A DNA stretch of 64,000 nucleotides, taken from assembly GCF_001747895.1 (NCBI RefSeq), contig NZ_LNNB01000009.1, forward strand, positions 372,001 through 436,000. The letters run 5' to 3'. Shown in pieces: positions 48,401 to 59,624 of this stretch (position 1 is its first letter; each line of letters starts with the position of its first letter). A model generated the notes under the pieces. That model made no database searches and was not told the origin of the DNA. It saw only the letters and a list, made by a program, of their open reading frames with translations. The DNA is from Staphylococcus equorum. Lineage in GTDB: Bacteria > Bacillota > Bacilli > Staphylococcales > Staphylococcaceae. Position numbers and translations under genes: made by a program.

Positions 48401-51106
48401 TTAATTACTAGCTAATTTTTTTCTTAATACAAGTTGTAAGATACCACCATGGCGGTAATAATCCATTTCTACATTTGAATCAAAACGTGCAACTGCTTCA
48501 AATTCAATGACTTTACCATTTTCTTTTTTAGCTTGTACTTTAACTAAATCATGAGGTTTAACATTTTCATCAATATCAACTGAAATAACTTCAGTTCCAT
48601 CGATGCCTAAACTTTCTGAAGACTCTCCGTCTTTAAATTGTAAAGGTAATACACCCATCATAACTAAGTTTGAACGGTGAATACGTTCGTAACTTTGAGC
48701 AATAACTGTTTTAACACCTAAAAGGTTTGTACCTTTAGCTGCCCAGTCACGGGAAGATCCCATGCCGTAGTCATTACCTGCTAATACTACTAAACCAGTG
48801 CCATCTTCTTTATATTTCATTGCTGCATCGTATATTGGCATTTGTTCACCTGTTGGCCAATACGTTGTGAATCCACCTTCTGTACCTGGAGCCAATTCGT
48901 TTTTAATACGAATATTAGCGAAAGTACCACGGACCATAACTTCATGGTTACCACGACGTGAACCATATGAGTTAAATTGACGAATTGGAACATCGTGATC
49001 CAATAAGTATTTACCTGCTGGTGTGTCTTTACCAATAGCACCTGCTGGCGAAATATGGTCAGTTGTTACTGAATCTCCAAATTTACCCATAACACGTAAA
49101 TTTTCAAGTGATTCAATTGTTCCAGGCTCTTTAGATAAGTTTTGGAAGAATGAAGGGTTTTGAATATAAGTAGATTCAGAATCGAAGTCATATAATGGTT
49201 TGTCTGTAACATCGATTTCGTTCCACATTTCATTATTATTGTATACCGTTGCATATTCTTCTTTGAACAATTCAGGTGTAACAACATTATCTACAGTATC
49301 TGAAACTTCTTTAATTGTAGGCCAAATGTCTTTTAGATATACATCTTCGCCATCTTTGCCTTTACCTAGAGGTTCATTTTGTAAATCGATATTTACTGTA
49401 CCTGCTAAAGCATAAGCAACAACTAATTGTGGTGAAGCTAAGTAGTTACCTTTAACTAAAGGATGGATACGTCCTTCAAAGTTACGGTTACCTGATAATA
49501 CAGATGTAACTAATAAATCTTCTTCTGCTATAGCTTTTTCAATTTCTTCACGTAATGGACCTGAGTTACCAATACAAGTTGTACAGCCATAACCTACAAG
49601 GTTGAATCCAAGTTTATCAAGATAATTGTTTAAACCTGAATCATTTAAATAGCCGGTAACAACTTTTGAACCCGGTGCTAATGAAGTCTTAACGTATTCT
49701 GGCACTTCTAATCCTTTTTCTACTGCTTTCTTAGCAACTAGTCCAGCACCTAACATTACATATGGGTTAGATGTATTTGTACATGATGTAATTGCAGCAA
49801 TAGCTAGGTCGCCCGTTTTCATTGTTGTACTTGAACCGTCTTTAAATTCAATATCAACAGTTTTATCAAATTCGCTCTCATCAAATCCGTGACCTTGGTT
49901 ACCTGCTGGTGCAGTAACTGATTTTTGGAATTCAGTTTTCATATCACTTAAGAAAATTAAATCTTGAGGACGTTTTGGCCCTGCTAATGAAGCTTCAACA
50001 GTTGATAAATCTAATTCAACAACTTTAGTATATTCTGGTTCATCATCTTCTACTGTGAAGAACATGTTGTTTTCTTGTAAATATTTTTTAACAAGTTGGA
50101 TTTGATCCTCAGAACGACCTGTTAAGCGCATATATTTTAATGCTTCTTCATCTACTGGGAAGAAACCACAAGTTGCACCATATTCTGGAGCCATGTTTGC
50201 AATTGTTGCACGGTCTGCCAATGGTAGATGTTGTACACCTGGACCAAAGAATTCAACAAACTTGCCAACTACGCCTTGTTTACGTAACTCTTGAGTCACA
50301 CGTAAAGCTAAATCTGTAGCTGTTGCACCTTGTGGTAATGCGTTAGATAATCTAACACCAATCACTTCAGGGATTGGGAAGTATGAAGGTTGACCAAGCA
50401 TTCCGGCTTCGGCTTCGATACCACCTACGCCCCAACCTAATACACCAAGACCATTGATCATTGTCGTATGTGAGTCAGTACCAACTAATGTATCAGGAAA
50501 CGCTACAGTTTCACCATCTACTTCACGAGCATGAACAACATTTGCTAAATACTCTAAGTTAACTTGGTGAACGATACCAGTTGCTGGTGGCACTGCACTG
50601 TAGTTGTTAAATGCTTTAGTAGCCCAATTTAAAAATTGATAACGCTCGTAGTTTCTTTCAAATTCTAATTTCATATTACGTTCTAATGCATCTGGATTTG
50701 CATAGCTATCAACTTGAACTGAGTGGTCAATAACTAAATCTACTGGTACTTCTGGGTTGATTTTATCCAAATCTCCGCCAACATCATTCATTGCTTTACG
50801 TAATGATGCTAAGTCTACAACAGCAGGAACCCCTGTGAAATCTTGTAGAATAACACGAGATGGTTTAAATGGTACTTCGCCTTCTGCACCTTTGTTAAAG
50901 TCAGATAATGCTTTGATGTGTTCATCAGTGATTACAAAACCATCTTCTTGTCTTAAAACAGACTCTAGTAATACTCTAATTGAGTATGGTAATTTTGATA
51001 CTTTCGTTAAACCTTGTTCTTCTAACGTGTTTAAATCATAAAACGTATATGATTTTCCGTTAAGCTCAAACGATTTTTTCGCTTGTTGTTTGATATTAGA
51101 AGCCAT
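48401..51106 (-). CDS. acnA: Aconitate hydratase
   Basis: The 901-residue TCA-cycle enzyme isomerises citrate to isocitrate with a 4Fe-4S cluster. Ligand motifs are [14 protein letters not shown] and [14 protein letters not shown], and the C-terminal swivel domain shows [16 protein letters not shown] and [13 protein letters not shown]. In Gram-positives the apo-form (CitB-like) can act as an RNA-binding regulator. Full length, no defects. Its 5' gap to the BCCT gene (51107-51411) holds no other gene. Confidence 0.97.
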   Translation of the reverse strand: MASNIKQQAKKSFELNGKSYTFYDLNTLEEQGLTKVSKLPYSIRVLLESVLRQEDGFVITDEHIKALSDFNKGAEGEVPFKPSRVILQDFTGVPAVVDLASLRKAMNDVGGDLDKINPEVPVDLVIDHSVQVDSYANPDALERNMKLEFERNYERYQFLNWATKAFNNYSAVPPATGIVHQVNLEYLANVVHAREVDGETVAFPDTLVGTDSHTTMINGLGVLGWGVGGIEAEAGMLGQPSYFPIPEVIGVRLSNALPQGATATDLALRVTQELRKQGVVGKFVEFFGPGVQHLPLADRATIANMAPEYGATCGFFPVDEEALKYMRLTGRSEDQIQLVKKYLQENNMFFTVEDDEPEYTKVVELDLSTVEASLAGPKRPQDLIFLSDMKTEFQKSVTAPAGNQGHGFDESEFDKTVDIEFKDGSSTTMKTGDLAIAAITSCTNTSNPYVMLGAGLVAKKAVEKGLEVPEYVKTSLAPGSKVVTGYLNDSGLNNYLDKLGFNLVGYGCTTCIGNSGPLREEIEKAIAEEDLLVTSVLSGNRNFEGRIHPLVKGNYLASPQLVVAYALAGTVNIDLQNEPLGKGKDGEDVYLKDIWPTIKEVSDTVDNVVTPELFKEEYATVYNNNEMWNEIDVTDKPLYDFDSESTYIQNPSFFQNLSKEPGTIESLENLRVMGKFGDSVTTDHISPAGAIGKDTPAGKYLLDHDVPIRQFNSYGSRRGNHEVMVRGTFANIRIKNELAPGTEGGFTTYWPTGEQMPIYDAAMKYKEDGTGLVVLAGNDYGMGSSRDWAAKGTNLLGVKTVIAQSYERIHRSNLVMMGVLPLQFKDGESSESLGIDGTEVISVDIDENVKPHDLVKVQAKKENGKVIEFEAVARFDSNVEMDYYRHGGILQLVLRKKLASN

Positions 51107-51411
51107 AAAAATCCCCCTTGAAATTTATATTGATTATATGCCGTTATCTGAATTGTATAATTAAATGCAACTTAAAACAACTACATAATACTAGAAACCT
51201 ATATAATTTAGATTTGATTTTTCAATCAGTATGTATAAGTATAACTTATCACGCTATGATTGTGTAATAAGTTAATGTTATCAATTGAGAATCATTATCA
51301 CCTATATTTAATTATATATACAATTCTTTTTACTGTTTTACTTATATTTTTTATTTATATTAAACGCTTTAACAAAACCGCTCCTGCTTAATATTTAATC
51401 TTTTTGCGCAC

Positions 51412-51443
51412 AAAAAAACTGGGGGTCCATTAGGATCCCCAGT
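51412..51443 (-). terminator. Terminator after the BCCT gene
   Basis: AACTGGGGATCC/GGACCCCCAGTTTTTTT on the minus strand, short loop, T-run. Confidence 0.9.
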
Positions 51444-51452
51444 TAATTCACA

Positions 51453-53096
51453 TTATTTTTCGTTTTTTTCATCGTCTCTTAATGGTTTACGTCTTTCAAT
51501 AATGTCATCTTCATAATCATCTTCTTGATGTTGTACATAATCTTGCAATCTATGTTTATTAGGTGCCAATGTTAAGCCTAAGAACTTACGCTCTTTGTTG
51601 GCATCTTTGTAGAATGAAATCATCATCATTATAACTACAAAGGAGAACGGTAAGGCACTTATAATGGCGGCACTCTGAATCGCGTTCAGCGCTTGTGCAC
51701 CATCACCCCCACCTGCAAATAATAATACGAAAGCAATTAATGACTGTGCAATACCCCAAGTGACTTTAACGTAATTCGAAGGATTTAACGAACCATATGT
51801 CGTTTGCATGCCTAGCACGAATGTCGCTGAGTCAGCTGATGTAATAAAGAATGAAGCAATTAATAACAGTGCAACGATTGATAATATAATACCCATAGGT
51901 ATTTCGTTAAACACAGCAAAGAGTTGTGTCTCTACGGTCATGTCGAATATTTCAGGATTTTTCTTACCAGTTTCAATACCTAGTACACCAAATACACTGA
52001 ACCAAACGAAACTTACTAATGCAGGTACTAAAAGTACACCTGCGATAAATTCGCGGATAGAACGTCCTTTAGATACACGTGCAATAAATATACCTACGAA
52101 TGGACTCCAGCTTAACCACCAGCCCCAATAGTAAAGTGTCCAACTAGACATCCATTCACTCTTTTGAGGATTTAAAGCTGCTGTATCAAATGAATTAAAT
52201 AAGAATGTGTTCAATAAACTACCTGTTGAACTTGTCATCATATTTAAAATTAATACTGTTGGACCAATAATTAGTACAGCTACCATCAATATTAAACCTA
52301 AACTAATGTTTAGATTACTTAAATATTGGATACCTTTACTTAATCCAGACCAAGCACTCATAAGGAATAATATTGTTACTATTACTATGATAATTCCTTG
52401 TACCCATATGTTAGTTGGGACGCCAAATAAGTAATTCAGACCACCATTGATTTGTAATGCACCCATACCAAGTGATACGGCTACACCTACAACAGTAGCA
52501 AAGACTGCTAATACATCAATCATTGTTCCAATAGGACCTTCTACTTTATCACCTAAGATAGGTCGTAAAGTTCTAGAAATAAGTCCTGGTTCGCCTTTTC
52601 TAAATTGAGCATACGCAAGCGCTAATGCTACTACGCCATAAATTGCCCATGCGTGGAAGCCCCAATGGAAGAATGTTGCGCGTAAGCCTTCAGTATATGC
52701 TTCAGTTGTTTTTGGATCTGCAGTTGGTGGGGCAGCAAAGTTAGCCATTGGTTCAGCCGCTCCATAGAATACAAGTCCAATCCCCATACCAGCACTAAAT
52801 AACATTGCAAACCATGAAATCGTATTAAATTCTGGCTTGTCATTTGGTTTACCTAGTTTCAATTTACCAATAGGGCTAAATATTAGGAAAACACAGAAGA
52901 AAACAATGAGCGTTGTAAGTATTAAATAATACCATCCAAGTTTGTCCGTTATCCATAGTTTGATTGTATTCGTTACAGTGTCAAACTGTTCTGGTAGAAA
53001 TGCACCAATAAGCACTACAATCGCTACAATGATCGCACTATAGATAAAAACTGGAGATATCTTCTTACCGCTAGGTTCGTTGTTAGAAGAATTCAT
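51453..53096 (-). CDS. BCCT-family betaine/carnitine/choline transporter
   Basis: The 547-residue protein has 12 membrane helices and BCCT motifs GMGIGLVFYGAAEPMANFA, FFHWGFHAWAIY, and the tryptophan-rich YYWGWWLSWSPFVGIFIARVSKGRSIREFI. It is likely an OpuD/BetL-type Na-coupled glycine betaine importer for osmoprotection; it sits where opuD2 lies in S. aureus, next to mscL. The charged C-terminal tail (DDYEDDIIERR) could sense osmolarity. GGGAG lies 8 nt upstream of the ATG. Confidence 0.92.
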   Translation of the reverse strand: MNSSNNEPSGKKISPVFIYSAIIVAIVVLIGAFLPEQFDTVTNTIKLWITDKLGWYYLILTTLIVFFCVFLIFSPIGKLKLGKPNDKPEFNTISWFAMLFSAGMGIGLVFYGAAEPMANFAAPPTADPKTTEAYTEGLRATFFHWGFHAWAIYGVVALALAYAQFRKGEPGLISRTLRPILGDKVEGPIGTMIDVLAVFATVVGVAVSLGMGALQINGGLNYLFGVPTNIWVQGIIIVIVTILFLMSAWSGLSKGIQYLSNLNISLGLILMVAVLIIGPTVLILNMMTSSTGSLLNTFLFNSFDTAALNPQKSEWMSSWTLYYWGWWLSWSPFVGIFIARVSKGRSIREFIAGVLLVPALVSFVWFSVFGVLGIETGKKNPEIFDMTVETQLFAVFNEIPMGIILSIVALLLIASFFITSADSATFVLGMQTTYGSLNPSNYVKVTWGIAQSLIAFVLLFAGGGDGAQALNAIQSAAIISALPFSFVVIMMMISFYKDANKERKFLGLTLAPNKHRLQDYVQHQEDDYEDDIIERRKPLRDDEKNEK

Positions 53097-53298
53097 TAAT
53101 AATAACTCCCTTTCTCATCTTATTTAATTTTTTTAAAATCCCAAATAGAAAAATTACAATAAATTCTATTTTTATGTTTCGCCACGTCTTAGAATAACAA
53201 ACCCCCGTGTTAATATCAAATTTAGTTAAAAAAACTATTCTCTTTATTTAAAACATATTGTATAATAAAATTTATATTTAATTAAGAGGTGTTGTAAA

Positions 53299-53652
53299 AT
53301 GTTGAAGGAATTTAAAGAATTTGCATTAAAAGGTAATGTCTTAGATTTAGCGGTAGCTGTAGTTATGGGTGCAGCTTTCAACAAAATCGTTACAGCACTA
53401 GTTGCATACATCATCATGCCTTTAATTGGTTTGATTTTCGGAACTGTTGACTTTGCAAAAAGTTGGACGTTCATGGGCATCGAATATGGTATGTTTGTAC
53501 AATCAATTATAGATTTCATTATCATTGCTTTTGCATTATTCATCTTTGTTAAAATTGCAAATACCTTAATGAAACCTGAAGAAGAAGAAGTTGAAGAAAA
53601 CACTGTTTTACTAACAGAAATCCGTGATTTACTACGTGAAAAAAATCAATAA
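53299..53652 (+). CDS. mscL: Large-conductance mechanosensitive channel
   Basis: The 117-residue protein [21 protein letters not shown] has the MscL N-terminal helix, first pore helix [14 protein letters not shown], second helix and an acidic C-terminal bundle (EEEEVEEN). It opens on hypo-osmotic shock to release solutes. It is divergent from the betaine transporter, a fitting pair for osmotic up- and down-shock. Confidence 0.96.
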   Translation: MLKEFKEFALKGNVLDLAVAVVMGAAFNKIVTALVAYIIMPLIGLIFGTVDFAKSWTFMGIEYGMFVQSIIDFIIIAFALFIFVKIANTLMKPEEEEVEENTVLLTEIRDLLREKNQ

Positions 53653-53687
53653 AAAGCAATAAGCGTTTGATATTCATCGCTTCTTAC

Positions 53688-53724
53688 TACCAACTAAGTC
53701 TAACGATTTTGTTGGTATTTTTTT
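53688..53724 (+). terminator. Terminator after mscL
   Basis: TACCAAC/GTTGGTA stem with a 16-nt loop and TTTTTTT. Confidence 0.7.
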
Positions 53725-53879
53725 ATGCATGTTTACCGCAGACAAAGACTCAGTCTGTTGTAGTCTTTGACTAGCGTATTTCCTGCATGGGTCAACCCAA
53801 AGCACCATCATTTTCAAAAATTCAACAGTCAAAAAATATTGATGTATAACCAGTTTTGGTTTCTTGAATGCTATTTTTG

Positions 53880-54046
53880 TTTTCAAACGAATGTCACTTC
53901 GTGGGTTACCTAAAGTTAAACGAGAAGTAGAATTAGTATTAATAGCAATAAATATAAGTAAAATAGTAACTCATCGAGCTACTAAAATGGATAAGCGCAT
54001 AAAAATGGTGGTTTCTACTTTATTTCACGTAGAAACCACCATTTTT
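53880..54046 (-). repeat. Dispersed intergenic repeat, family C, copy 2
   Basis: Inverted relative to 22880-23035: on the minus strand GGTGGTTTCTAC/GTAGAAACCACC hairpin, then TAGCTCGATGAGTTACTAT and GTTTAACTTTAGGTAACCC. Confidence 0.65.
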
Positions 54047-54069
54047 TAGTTCACTGTGAATCCTATGTC

Positions 54070-54285
54070 TCAGACTCTTCTATAATTATATTGGCAGTAG
54101 CTGACTCAATTGAAAATGTGCTTATATCATGCTTTTAAAGAACGACTACTTCATTTATGAAGATACGTAGTTCTTTAAAAGCGCTTCAGCTCTTGTATTC
54201 CATTTTATAGTCAGTTTTGCCGGACTGGGCTCATGCGACGAAATCTTTTTAGAAAAACTAGATTTCCGTCTCAATCCCTTATTCA
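54070..54285 (-). repeat. Dispersed intergenic repeat, family A, copy 2
   Basis: On the minus strand: GAGACGGAAATCTAG, AAGATTTCGTCGCATGAG, GACTATAAAATGGAATACA, a central TTTAAAGAACTACG inverted block, CTACTGCCAATATAA. It matches copy 3 at 58526-58752 through its whole length, though diverged. Confidence 0.75.
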
Positions 54286-54286
54286 A

Positions 54287-57200
54287 TTATTGCCTTTTAA
54301 ATTGTGTAGTACTTTGATATTGCTCTGTACTAACTTCAAGTATTAACGGAATTCTTTGCTTAAGTTCACTTACGTGAGAAATAATACCTACCATTCTCCC
54401 TGTAGATTTCAAACTCAGTAATGTATCTAACGCTGTTTCTAATGTTTCTTGATCTAATGTTCCGAAACCTTCATCTACAAACATTGAATCTAAAGCAATT
54501 CCTCCAGACTCTTGTTGAACTACTTCACTAAGTCCTAATGCTAGGGCTAATGATGCTTGGAAAGTTTCTCCACCAGACAATGATGAAATATGTCGAGATT
54601 GATTCGAATGCGAGTCAAAGACGTCTATTTCAAGTCCACTGTAGCCCTGTGATATTTGTTCTCTTCTTGTTAATTGATAGCGTTGCCCTGTCATCAATGC
54701 TAAACGTTGATTGGCTTGAGCAAGAATTCGTTCCAAGTAGTAAATTAATACATAGTTTTCTAACGTTAACTTTTGATCATTTTTACCTGACAATATTTCG
54801 GCTAATTGAAACACTTCTTGCTGTGCTTTCAATTCCTTTTCTAATGTTTCTATAATTGTATTAATCTCATTGATTTTCTTCTGATTAAAATCAATCTTAT
54901 ATTCATGTTGGCTTAATTCCGTAGCTACCTTGTCTAATACTTGTTGCTTTTGTTGATAGATTTCTTTTAAATGTTGGCTATCTTCAAGTTTTTTATTTTT
55001 CGTTTCCTCACTAAGCTGTGTAATAATTAATTCTAATGACTGTTTCTCTTTATTGTAAGTATTGACCTCTGCTTCAATTTTATCTTTATCTGCTACTTTA
55101 ACTATTGTTGCTTCCACCTGCTCAAATTGGGTGAAGCCAATTCTATCCATTTCTTCATCTATCTTCAGATTCATATTTTCCAATTCATTTTTTAATTCTT
55201 TTAAACTTGATTCTAAATATGTTTTACTATTTTCTTCAATAGACAGTTGTTGGTTATTATTTAGAATATTTTGTTCTAATTTATTAAAAACATTGTCATA
55301 TTCTTTTATCTTTTCTAAATTACTTTCATAAGCTTTCACAAACTCAACAACATTATCAAATTCGGTGTTATGTTCGAAGTCATTTATAGTAATATCATTT
55401 TCTCTTAGAGTATGTTGCTTATTTTTCATATCTAATTCAAGCGTATGATGAGTTTGTTCGTTTTTTTGTAATTGCTCTTTTAATTGATTAATCTCTTCAT
55501 TTTCTTTTTCTAAATTCTCTTTTTCATCATATTTATAATCAATATGCTTTTCAAGTTCATGATAATTCGTATTATTAAGCTCTTCTTGAGAAAATTTTTC
55601 TATTTGTTCATTTAAATAGTTTAATTCACTTTCACATTTTATTTTTTTCTCTTTTATATCTTTATGTTGTTCTTCTATTGCAGTTAACGCTTGATGTCTT
55701 TCCGTTAGTTCATCAAAGTCTAGATGTTGCTCAATTGAATGTACTTCATTTCCACAAACCGGGCATGTATCACCTGAATTTAATGCTGATTGAACTTTTG
55801 CAATAATATCCTTTTTATTGTTTAAATCTATATTCGTTTTGTCTATATTAGAGTATTTGTCATCTAATTGTTGAAGTTGCATATGAAATTTTTCTATATC
55901 TGTTAACTTCTGTTTTTTTCTGTTTTGTAAGCTTTCAAATTCAATTTTTTTGAGTTCATTCTGTTTTAACTCTTTGATTTCATTATTTAAATTGTAAATT
56001 TGTGCATTAAGCAATTCAACTTTTTTATAATCACTCTTACGATGGTTTAACTTCTTAGCGAGATCATCCAGTAGTTGCTTTTGTGTTTTAACCTTTTCTT
56101 CAAGTGTTTTATAAGCTTTATTTATTGTTTCACGTTGATGATATGCCTCTCGATATTTACTTGCTTTATCATAAAACAACTTACATTTTTCTACATACTT
56201 TCTAAAACCTTTTAATATATCTGAAGACTGTAAATGTTTTTCGAGTTGTTTTTTATTTTTATGTGACTTATCTTTGAGCGTATTAATCGATTTTTCTTTT
56301 TCTTCGATATCTTTTATTGATTTTTCTTTTTTTAAAGTTAACGTTTCTTTAGACTCTAACAAATTAGCTAACGGTCTTACTTCATAAATTTCATTTAATA
56401 GTTTGATTTTCTTTTTGATTTCGTCATCAACTAAAAGTAACTGTTCATATTGCAGTTGTTTCTCTTTAAGCTGCGTTAATGCTTCTTCAAGTTTTAAATT
56501 ATAATTTAAATTATTTTCTGCCGAGGTCACTTCATCTTTATATTTACTCTTTTTTTCTTTTATTTCTTGTTGTATTTTTCGTGCTTTTTCTTTAAATTCT
56601 GGTAATACTTCCATAATTCGATTTGTTTGTCTAGCATTGATTGTTTTATATTCAGTTAATAGTTCATCGTTAAATGTTTCAATATCATGCCAATTATTTT
56701 CTAACATATTGAATCTTTTTTCAATTTGTTCTCTAACTTCTTTTACGTCGTTACTCAAGTGTTTCTGTATTTCTTCAAAACGCTGACTATTAAAAAGTGT
56801 CCTTAAAATTTCTTGCTTCTCTGAGCTTTTAGATAGTAAAAATCTCTTGAATTCTCCCTGAGGTAATATAAAAAGTTGTCTGAATTGCTCAGCGTTTACG
56901 CCTAATAAATCTCTGATAAATTGATTACCCGTATTTATTTTACTCTCTCTGAGATTATATTCATTGTCTTCGTATTGGTATATTGCTAACTGGCCTAGCG
57001 TTTTATTTTTATTACCTTCTTTAATAAATGCACCTTGTCGCACAATCTTAAAAATATGGTCTCTTAGTTTAAATTCAAATTCTACAATCATAGGTGTCTT
57101 GCTATCTGCAAAATGACTTCTTAAATCACTCTCTTTTCTATCTTTAGTAGACGCTTCACCAAAAAGTGCATACACAATTGCGTCAAAAACCATTGTCTTA

Positions 57201-57316
57201 CCTGATCCAGTTTTACCACTGATTAAAAAAAGTTGATTATCTTTTACGTTATTAAAATCTATCATTTCTTTTAAGAAAGGTCCGAAATTATTTAAATTTA
57301 ATGTTAAAGGTCTCAT
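54287..57316 (-). CDS. sbcC: SbcC, nuclease complex ATPase (SMC-like)
   Basis: The 1009-residue Rad50-like protein has Walker A LISGKTGSGKTMVFDAI, long coiled coils, a zinc hook SGDTCPVCGNEV near residue 525, ABC signature SSLSGGETFQASLALALGLS and Walker B SMFVDEGFGTLD. With SbcD it opens DNA hairpins and processes protein-blocked ends. It starts directly after the sbcD stop. Full length. Confidence 0.96.
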   Translation of the reverse strand: MRPLTLNLNNFGPFLKEMIDFNNVKDNQLFLISGKTGSGKTMVFDAIVYALFGEASTKDRKESDLRSHFADSKTPMIVEFEFKLRDHIFKIVRQGAFIKEGNKNKTLGQLAIYQYEDNEYNLRESKINTGNQFIRDLLGVNAEQFRQLFILPQGEFKRFLLSKSSEKQEILRTLFNSQRFEEIQKHLSNDVKEVREQIEKRFNMLENNWHDIETFNDELLTEYKTINARQTNRIMEVLPEFKEKARKIQQEIKEKKSKYKDEVTSAENNLNYNLKLEEALTQLKEKQLQYEQLLLVDDEIKKKIKLLNEIYEVRPLANLLESKETLTLKKEKSIKDIEEKEKSINTLKDKSHKNKKQLEKHLQSSDILKGFRKYVEKCKLFYDKASKYREAYHQRETINKAYKTLEEKVKTQKQLLDDLAKKLNHRKSDYKKVELLNAQIYNLNNEIKELKQNELKKIEFESLQNRKKQKLTDIEKFHMQLQQLDDKYSNIDKTNIDLNNKKDIIAKVQSALNSGDTCPVCGNEVHSIEQHLDFDELTERHQALTAIEEQHKDIKEKKIKCESELNYLNEQIEKFSQEELNNTNYHELEKHIDYKYDEKENLEKENEEINQLKEQLQKNEQTHHTLELDMKNKQHTLRENDITINDFEHNTEFDNVVEFVKAYESNLEKIKEYDNVFNKLEQNILNNNQQLSIEENSKTYLESSLKELKNELENMNLKIDEEMDRIGFTQFEQVEATIVKVADKDKIEAEVNTYNKEKQSLELIITQLSEETKNKKLEDSQHLKEIYQQKQQVLDKVATELSQHEYKIDFNQKKINEINTIIETLEKELKAQQEVFQLAEILSGKNDQKLTLENYVLIYYLERILAQANQRLALMTGQRYQLTRREQISQGYSGLEIDVFDSHSNQSRHISSLSGGETFQASLALALGLSEVVQQESGGIALDSMFVDEGFGTLDQETLETALDTLLSLKSTGRMVGIISHVSELKQRIPLILEVSTEQYQSTTQFKRQ

Positions 57317-58447
57317 TTATTCAGATCCTCCTTCGAGTAAATCATTTAACACCTTAGCTACTGTTTTACTTTGAGTTTGTGTTAGTTCTTCATCAGTAAT
57401 ATTTTTATAGAATTTATCAATTATCGTTTCATCATCTAATTTTTGAATTTCATAGTTATCTTGATGAATGTGTGCACTAAAATCAAAAGTCTGGTTTGTA
57501 AGTGCTAATGTATTAGGATAAATTTGTTTTAAATGTACCATTGGATCACTGACATGAGACATATGTTTTAATTTGAAGTGTAAATAATTATCTTTATCTT
57601 TTACCTTTAATTTTTCTTGTATCGCGTCTTCGTAATCGCCTTCTATAACTTCTAATTGTCTTAAAGGCGCAATCGGTATGAATTTCTCTTTAATTGTATC
57701 TTCATTAATTTCAATGGTTCTATACCCTTTAGGTTGATTCACTTCAGAAAAAGAATATTGGAGTATAGATCCACTATAGCTTATAAAATCAGAATCTATG
57801 CTAAACGGATGGTGTAGATGACCCAGCATAACTCTATCAAACTGTTGAAACGAATCAGCTTCTACAGATTCGACTGTCCCTATAGATAAAGGTCTCTCTG
57901 ATTCTGAACGCACACCACCTTGTACAGTTAAGTGACCAATAAGAATATTGGTATTATTCTTATTTATATTATTACTCATATATTCAATAGATTTACTTAA
58001 AGCTTGTTGATAAGTTTCTATCGTATTATCTTTTAAAAAGTGTTGAGTTTCATTAATTGTTGCAAACGGTAACGTATAAAAATCTATAGCTCCAATTGAA
58101 ATAGGTGCATTCATATCTTCAAGTTTTGTACGTATATATAAATTTGATTTTTCAAACCACTTGGCACCATAGTTTAATCGTTCTTTACTATCATGATTAC
58201 CGCTTATCATAATGAGCGGAATGCCCATCTCTAGATTTAAAGTATCAATTGTACTTTCTAATAATTGAATCGCATCTTTATTCGGATAACTTGTATCATA
58301 TAAATCACCGGCAATCACTATGACATCCGGTTGTTCATTGTCCATCGCTTCTATAAAACGATTTAAAATATACGCTTGGTCTTCTAATAATGATTTACCG
58401 TTTAAAATTCTGCCTAAATGCCAATCGGCTGTATGTATTACTTTCAT
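57317..58447 (-). CDS. sbcD: SbcD, nuclease subunit (Mre11-like)
   Basis: The 376-residue metallophosphoesterase shows the metal-site series [33 protein letters not shown] and [10 protein letters not shown]. Partner of SbcC, with adjacent genes (0-nt gap). A LexA-type box lies 16 nt before the start codon. AGAGGTG serves as ribosome site. Confidence 0.96.
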   Translation of the reverse strand: MKVIHTADWHLGRILNGKSLLEDQAYILNRFIEAMDNEQPDVIVIAGDLYDTSYPNKDAIQLLESTIDTLNLEMGIPLIMISGNHDSKERLNYGAKWFEKSNLYIRTKLEDMNAPISIGAIDFYTLPFATINETQHFLKDNTIETYQQALSKSIEYMSNNINKNNTNILIGHLTVQGGVRSESERPLSIGTVESVEADSFQQFDRVMLGHLHHPFSIDSDFISYSGSILQYSFSEVNQPKGYRTIEINEDTIKEKFIPIAPLRQLEVIEGDYEDAIQEKLKVKDKDNYLHFKLKHMSHVSDPMVHLKQIYPNTLALTNQTFDFSAHIHQDNYEIQKLDDETIIDKFYKNITDEELTQTQSKTVAKVLNDLLEGGSE

Positions 58448-58462
58448 TTTAACACCTCTAAT

Positions 58463-58476
58463 AGAACGTTTGTTCG
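58463..58476 (-). promoter_or_regulatory. LexA (SOS) box upstream of sbcD
   Basis: The minus strand reads CGAACAAACGTTCT, one mismatch from CGAAC-N4-GTTCG. It lies 16 nt before the start codon of sbcD and probably overlaps the promoter. Confidence 0.85.
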
Positions 58477-58525
58477 TATTTATATATTATAATATTTTTA
58501 CCACTAAGACAAGTATAACCATAAT

Positions 58526-58752
58526 GGCGATGAGACAAAAAACTAATTTTTCTAATAAAATTTTGTCATATGACTCCAGTTCACAAAGATGACTATAAAA
58601 AAAGACAATAGCTTCAGCTCTTATATAAGAACTGCTTATCTTCATAAATGAAGAACTAATGCTTTAAAAGTTTCATATAAAGGAATTTTTACTTCTTTCA
58701 ACTGCTGCCAATATAACAATTGAGGCTGAGACATGTATTTATGCCCCAGCCT
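58526..58752 (+). repeat. Dispersed intergenic repeat, family A, copy 3
   Basis: Plus-strand version of the family: GATGAGACAAAAAAC, AATTTTGTCATATGACTC, GATGACTATAAAA, TATCTTCATAAATGAAG, AACTGCTGCCAATATAAC and GGCTGAGACATG. It lies between sbcD and ccdC and forms a long imperfect palindrome with copy 2 across the sbcCD genes. Confidence 0.75.
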
Positions 58753-58759
58753 CTCCAAA

Positions 58760-59227
58760 CTATTGAATTAACGTGCTTTTAAGCTTTTTATATTTATATA
58801 ACATCGCTAAACGCCAAGGAACAATCATAGAAAAACCAAGTAAGAAAAACATGCCACCAATTTCTCCTGGATCTATTTTATTGCTAATAAATATTTTAAG
58901 TAATGTACGTATTAACAGTAGTGAAATAAGAATGATAGGAAAAGCTTTAGAGCGCTTCATATATATTTCACTGCCCTGAGTTTCAAATTTAGATGTCCAT
59001 ATTAAAATTGTAGAAAACGCTATACCTAAAATAATACATTCTACAATTTCAAGACCAGTTAATCTAAAATATGGAACAACGTACATTAAAGCACCTGTTG
59101 CCATAAAAAATGGTGGTAATATAATTTTCTTTTCATTAACTGGAAAATTTTGCGCTTTCATTCGCACAAAGATAGCACCTAGTCCCATTATAAAAGCGAA
59201 AATTATAGAAATTACTAAATATAACAC
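58760..59227 (-). CDS. CcdC-family membrane protein
   Basis: The 155-residue protein has five membrane helices (start MLYLVISIIFAFIMGLGAIF; PPFFMATGALMYVVPYFRLT) and matches the CcdC family first linked to cytochrome c biogenesis in Bacillus, though its exact job is unclear. Single gene after sbcDC in the same direction. Confidence 0.82.
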   Translation of the reverse strand: MLYLVISIIFAFIMGLGAIFVRMKAQNFPVNEKKIILPPFFMATGALMYVVPYFRLTGLEIVECIILGIAFSTILIWTSKFETQGSEIYMKRSKAFPIILISLLLIRTLLKIFISNKIDPGEIGGMFFLLGFSMIVPWRLAMLYKYKKLKSTLIQ

Positions 59228-59543
59228 ACTTACACCTTCTTTAAATTTCTATAAGATGATATTTACTTTCGATAGTATATCACTTAACAAAATATTAATC
59301 AGTATTTTTAATTCGTTTTCAACTATTTTATCGTTTCTAACATTACATAGTATATATTAGCATTTTTAAATTAAGTAAATAACAACTATCAATATCTTTT
59401 CCCTCTATAAATAATAAATTTCTTATACTAAATATGCTTAACATCTATGCGAATAATATAATTTTTTCTATTGTTTTATTCTTGGGAAAGTGAAGTGCTA
59501 TGACTAAAGCTTTGTGAGACTATAAAATCTAAAACATACACCA

Positions 59544-59578
59544 TAAAAAATGCCAACAAAGTCGTTAAGACTTTGTCG
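59544..59578 (-). terminator. Terminator after the 61-residue gene
   Basis: ACAAAGTC/GACTTTGT hairpin followed on the minus strand by TGGCATTTTTTA. Confidence 0.7.
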
Positions 59579-59624
59579 ACAATGTGAATGAACCTTGGTA
59601 AAGGTTTATTCTATCATTTTTGCT

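Noticed and set aside
54161..54190. Inverted repeat with TTTAAAGAAC as terminator of sbcC
   Set aside because: It is the central block of the family A repeat, more than 100 nt from the sbcC stop and without a T-run in the right place.
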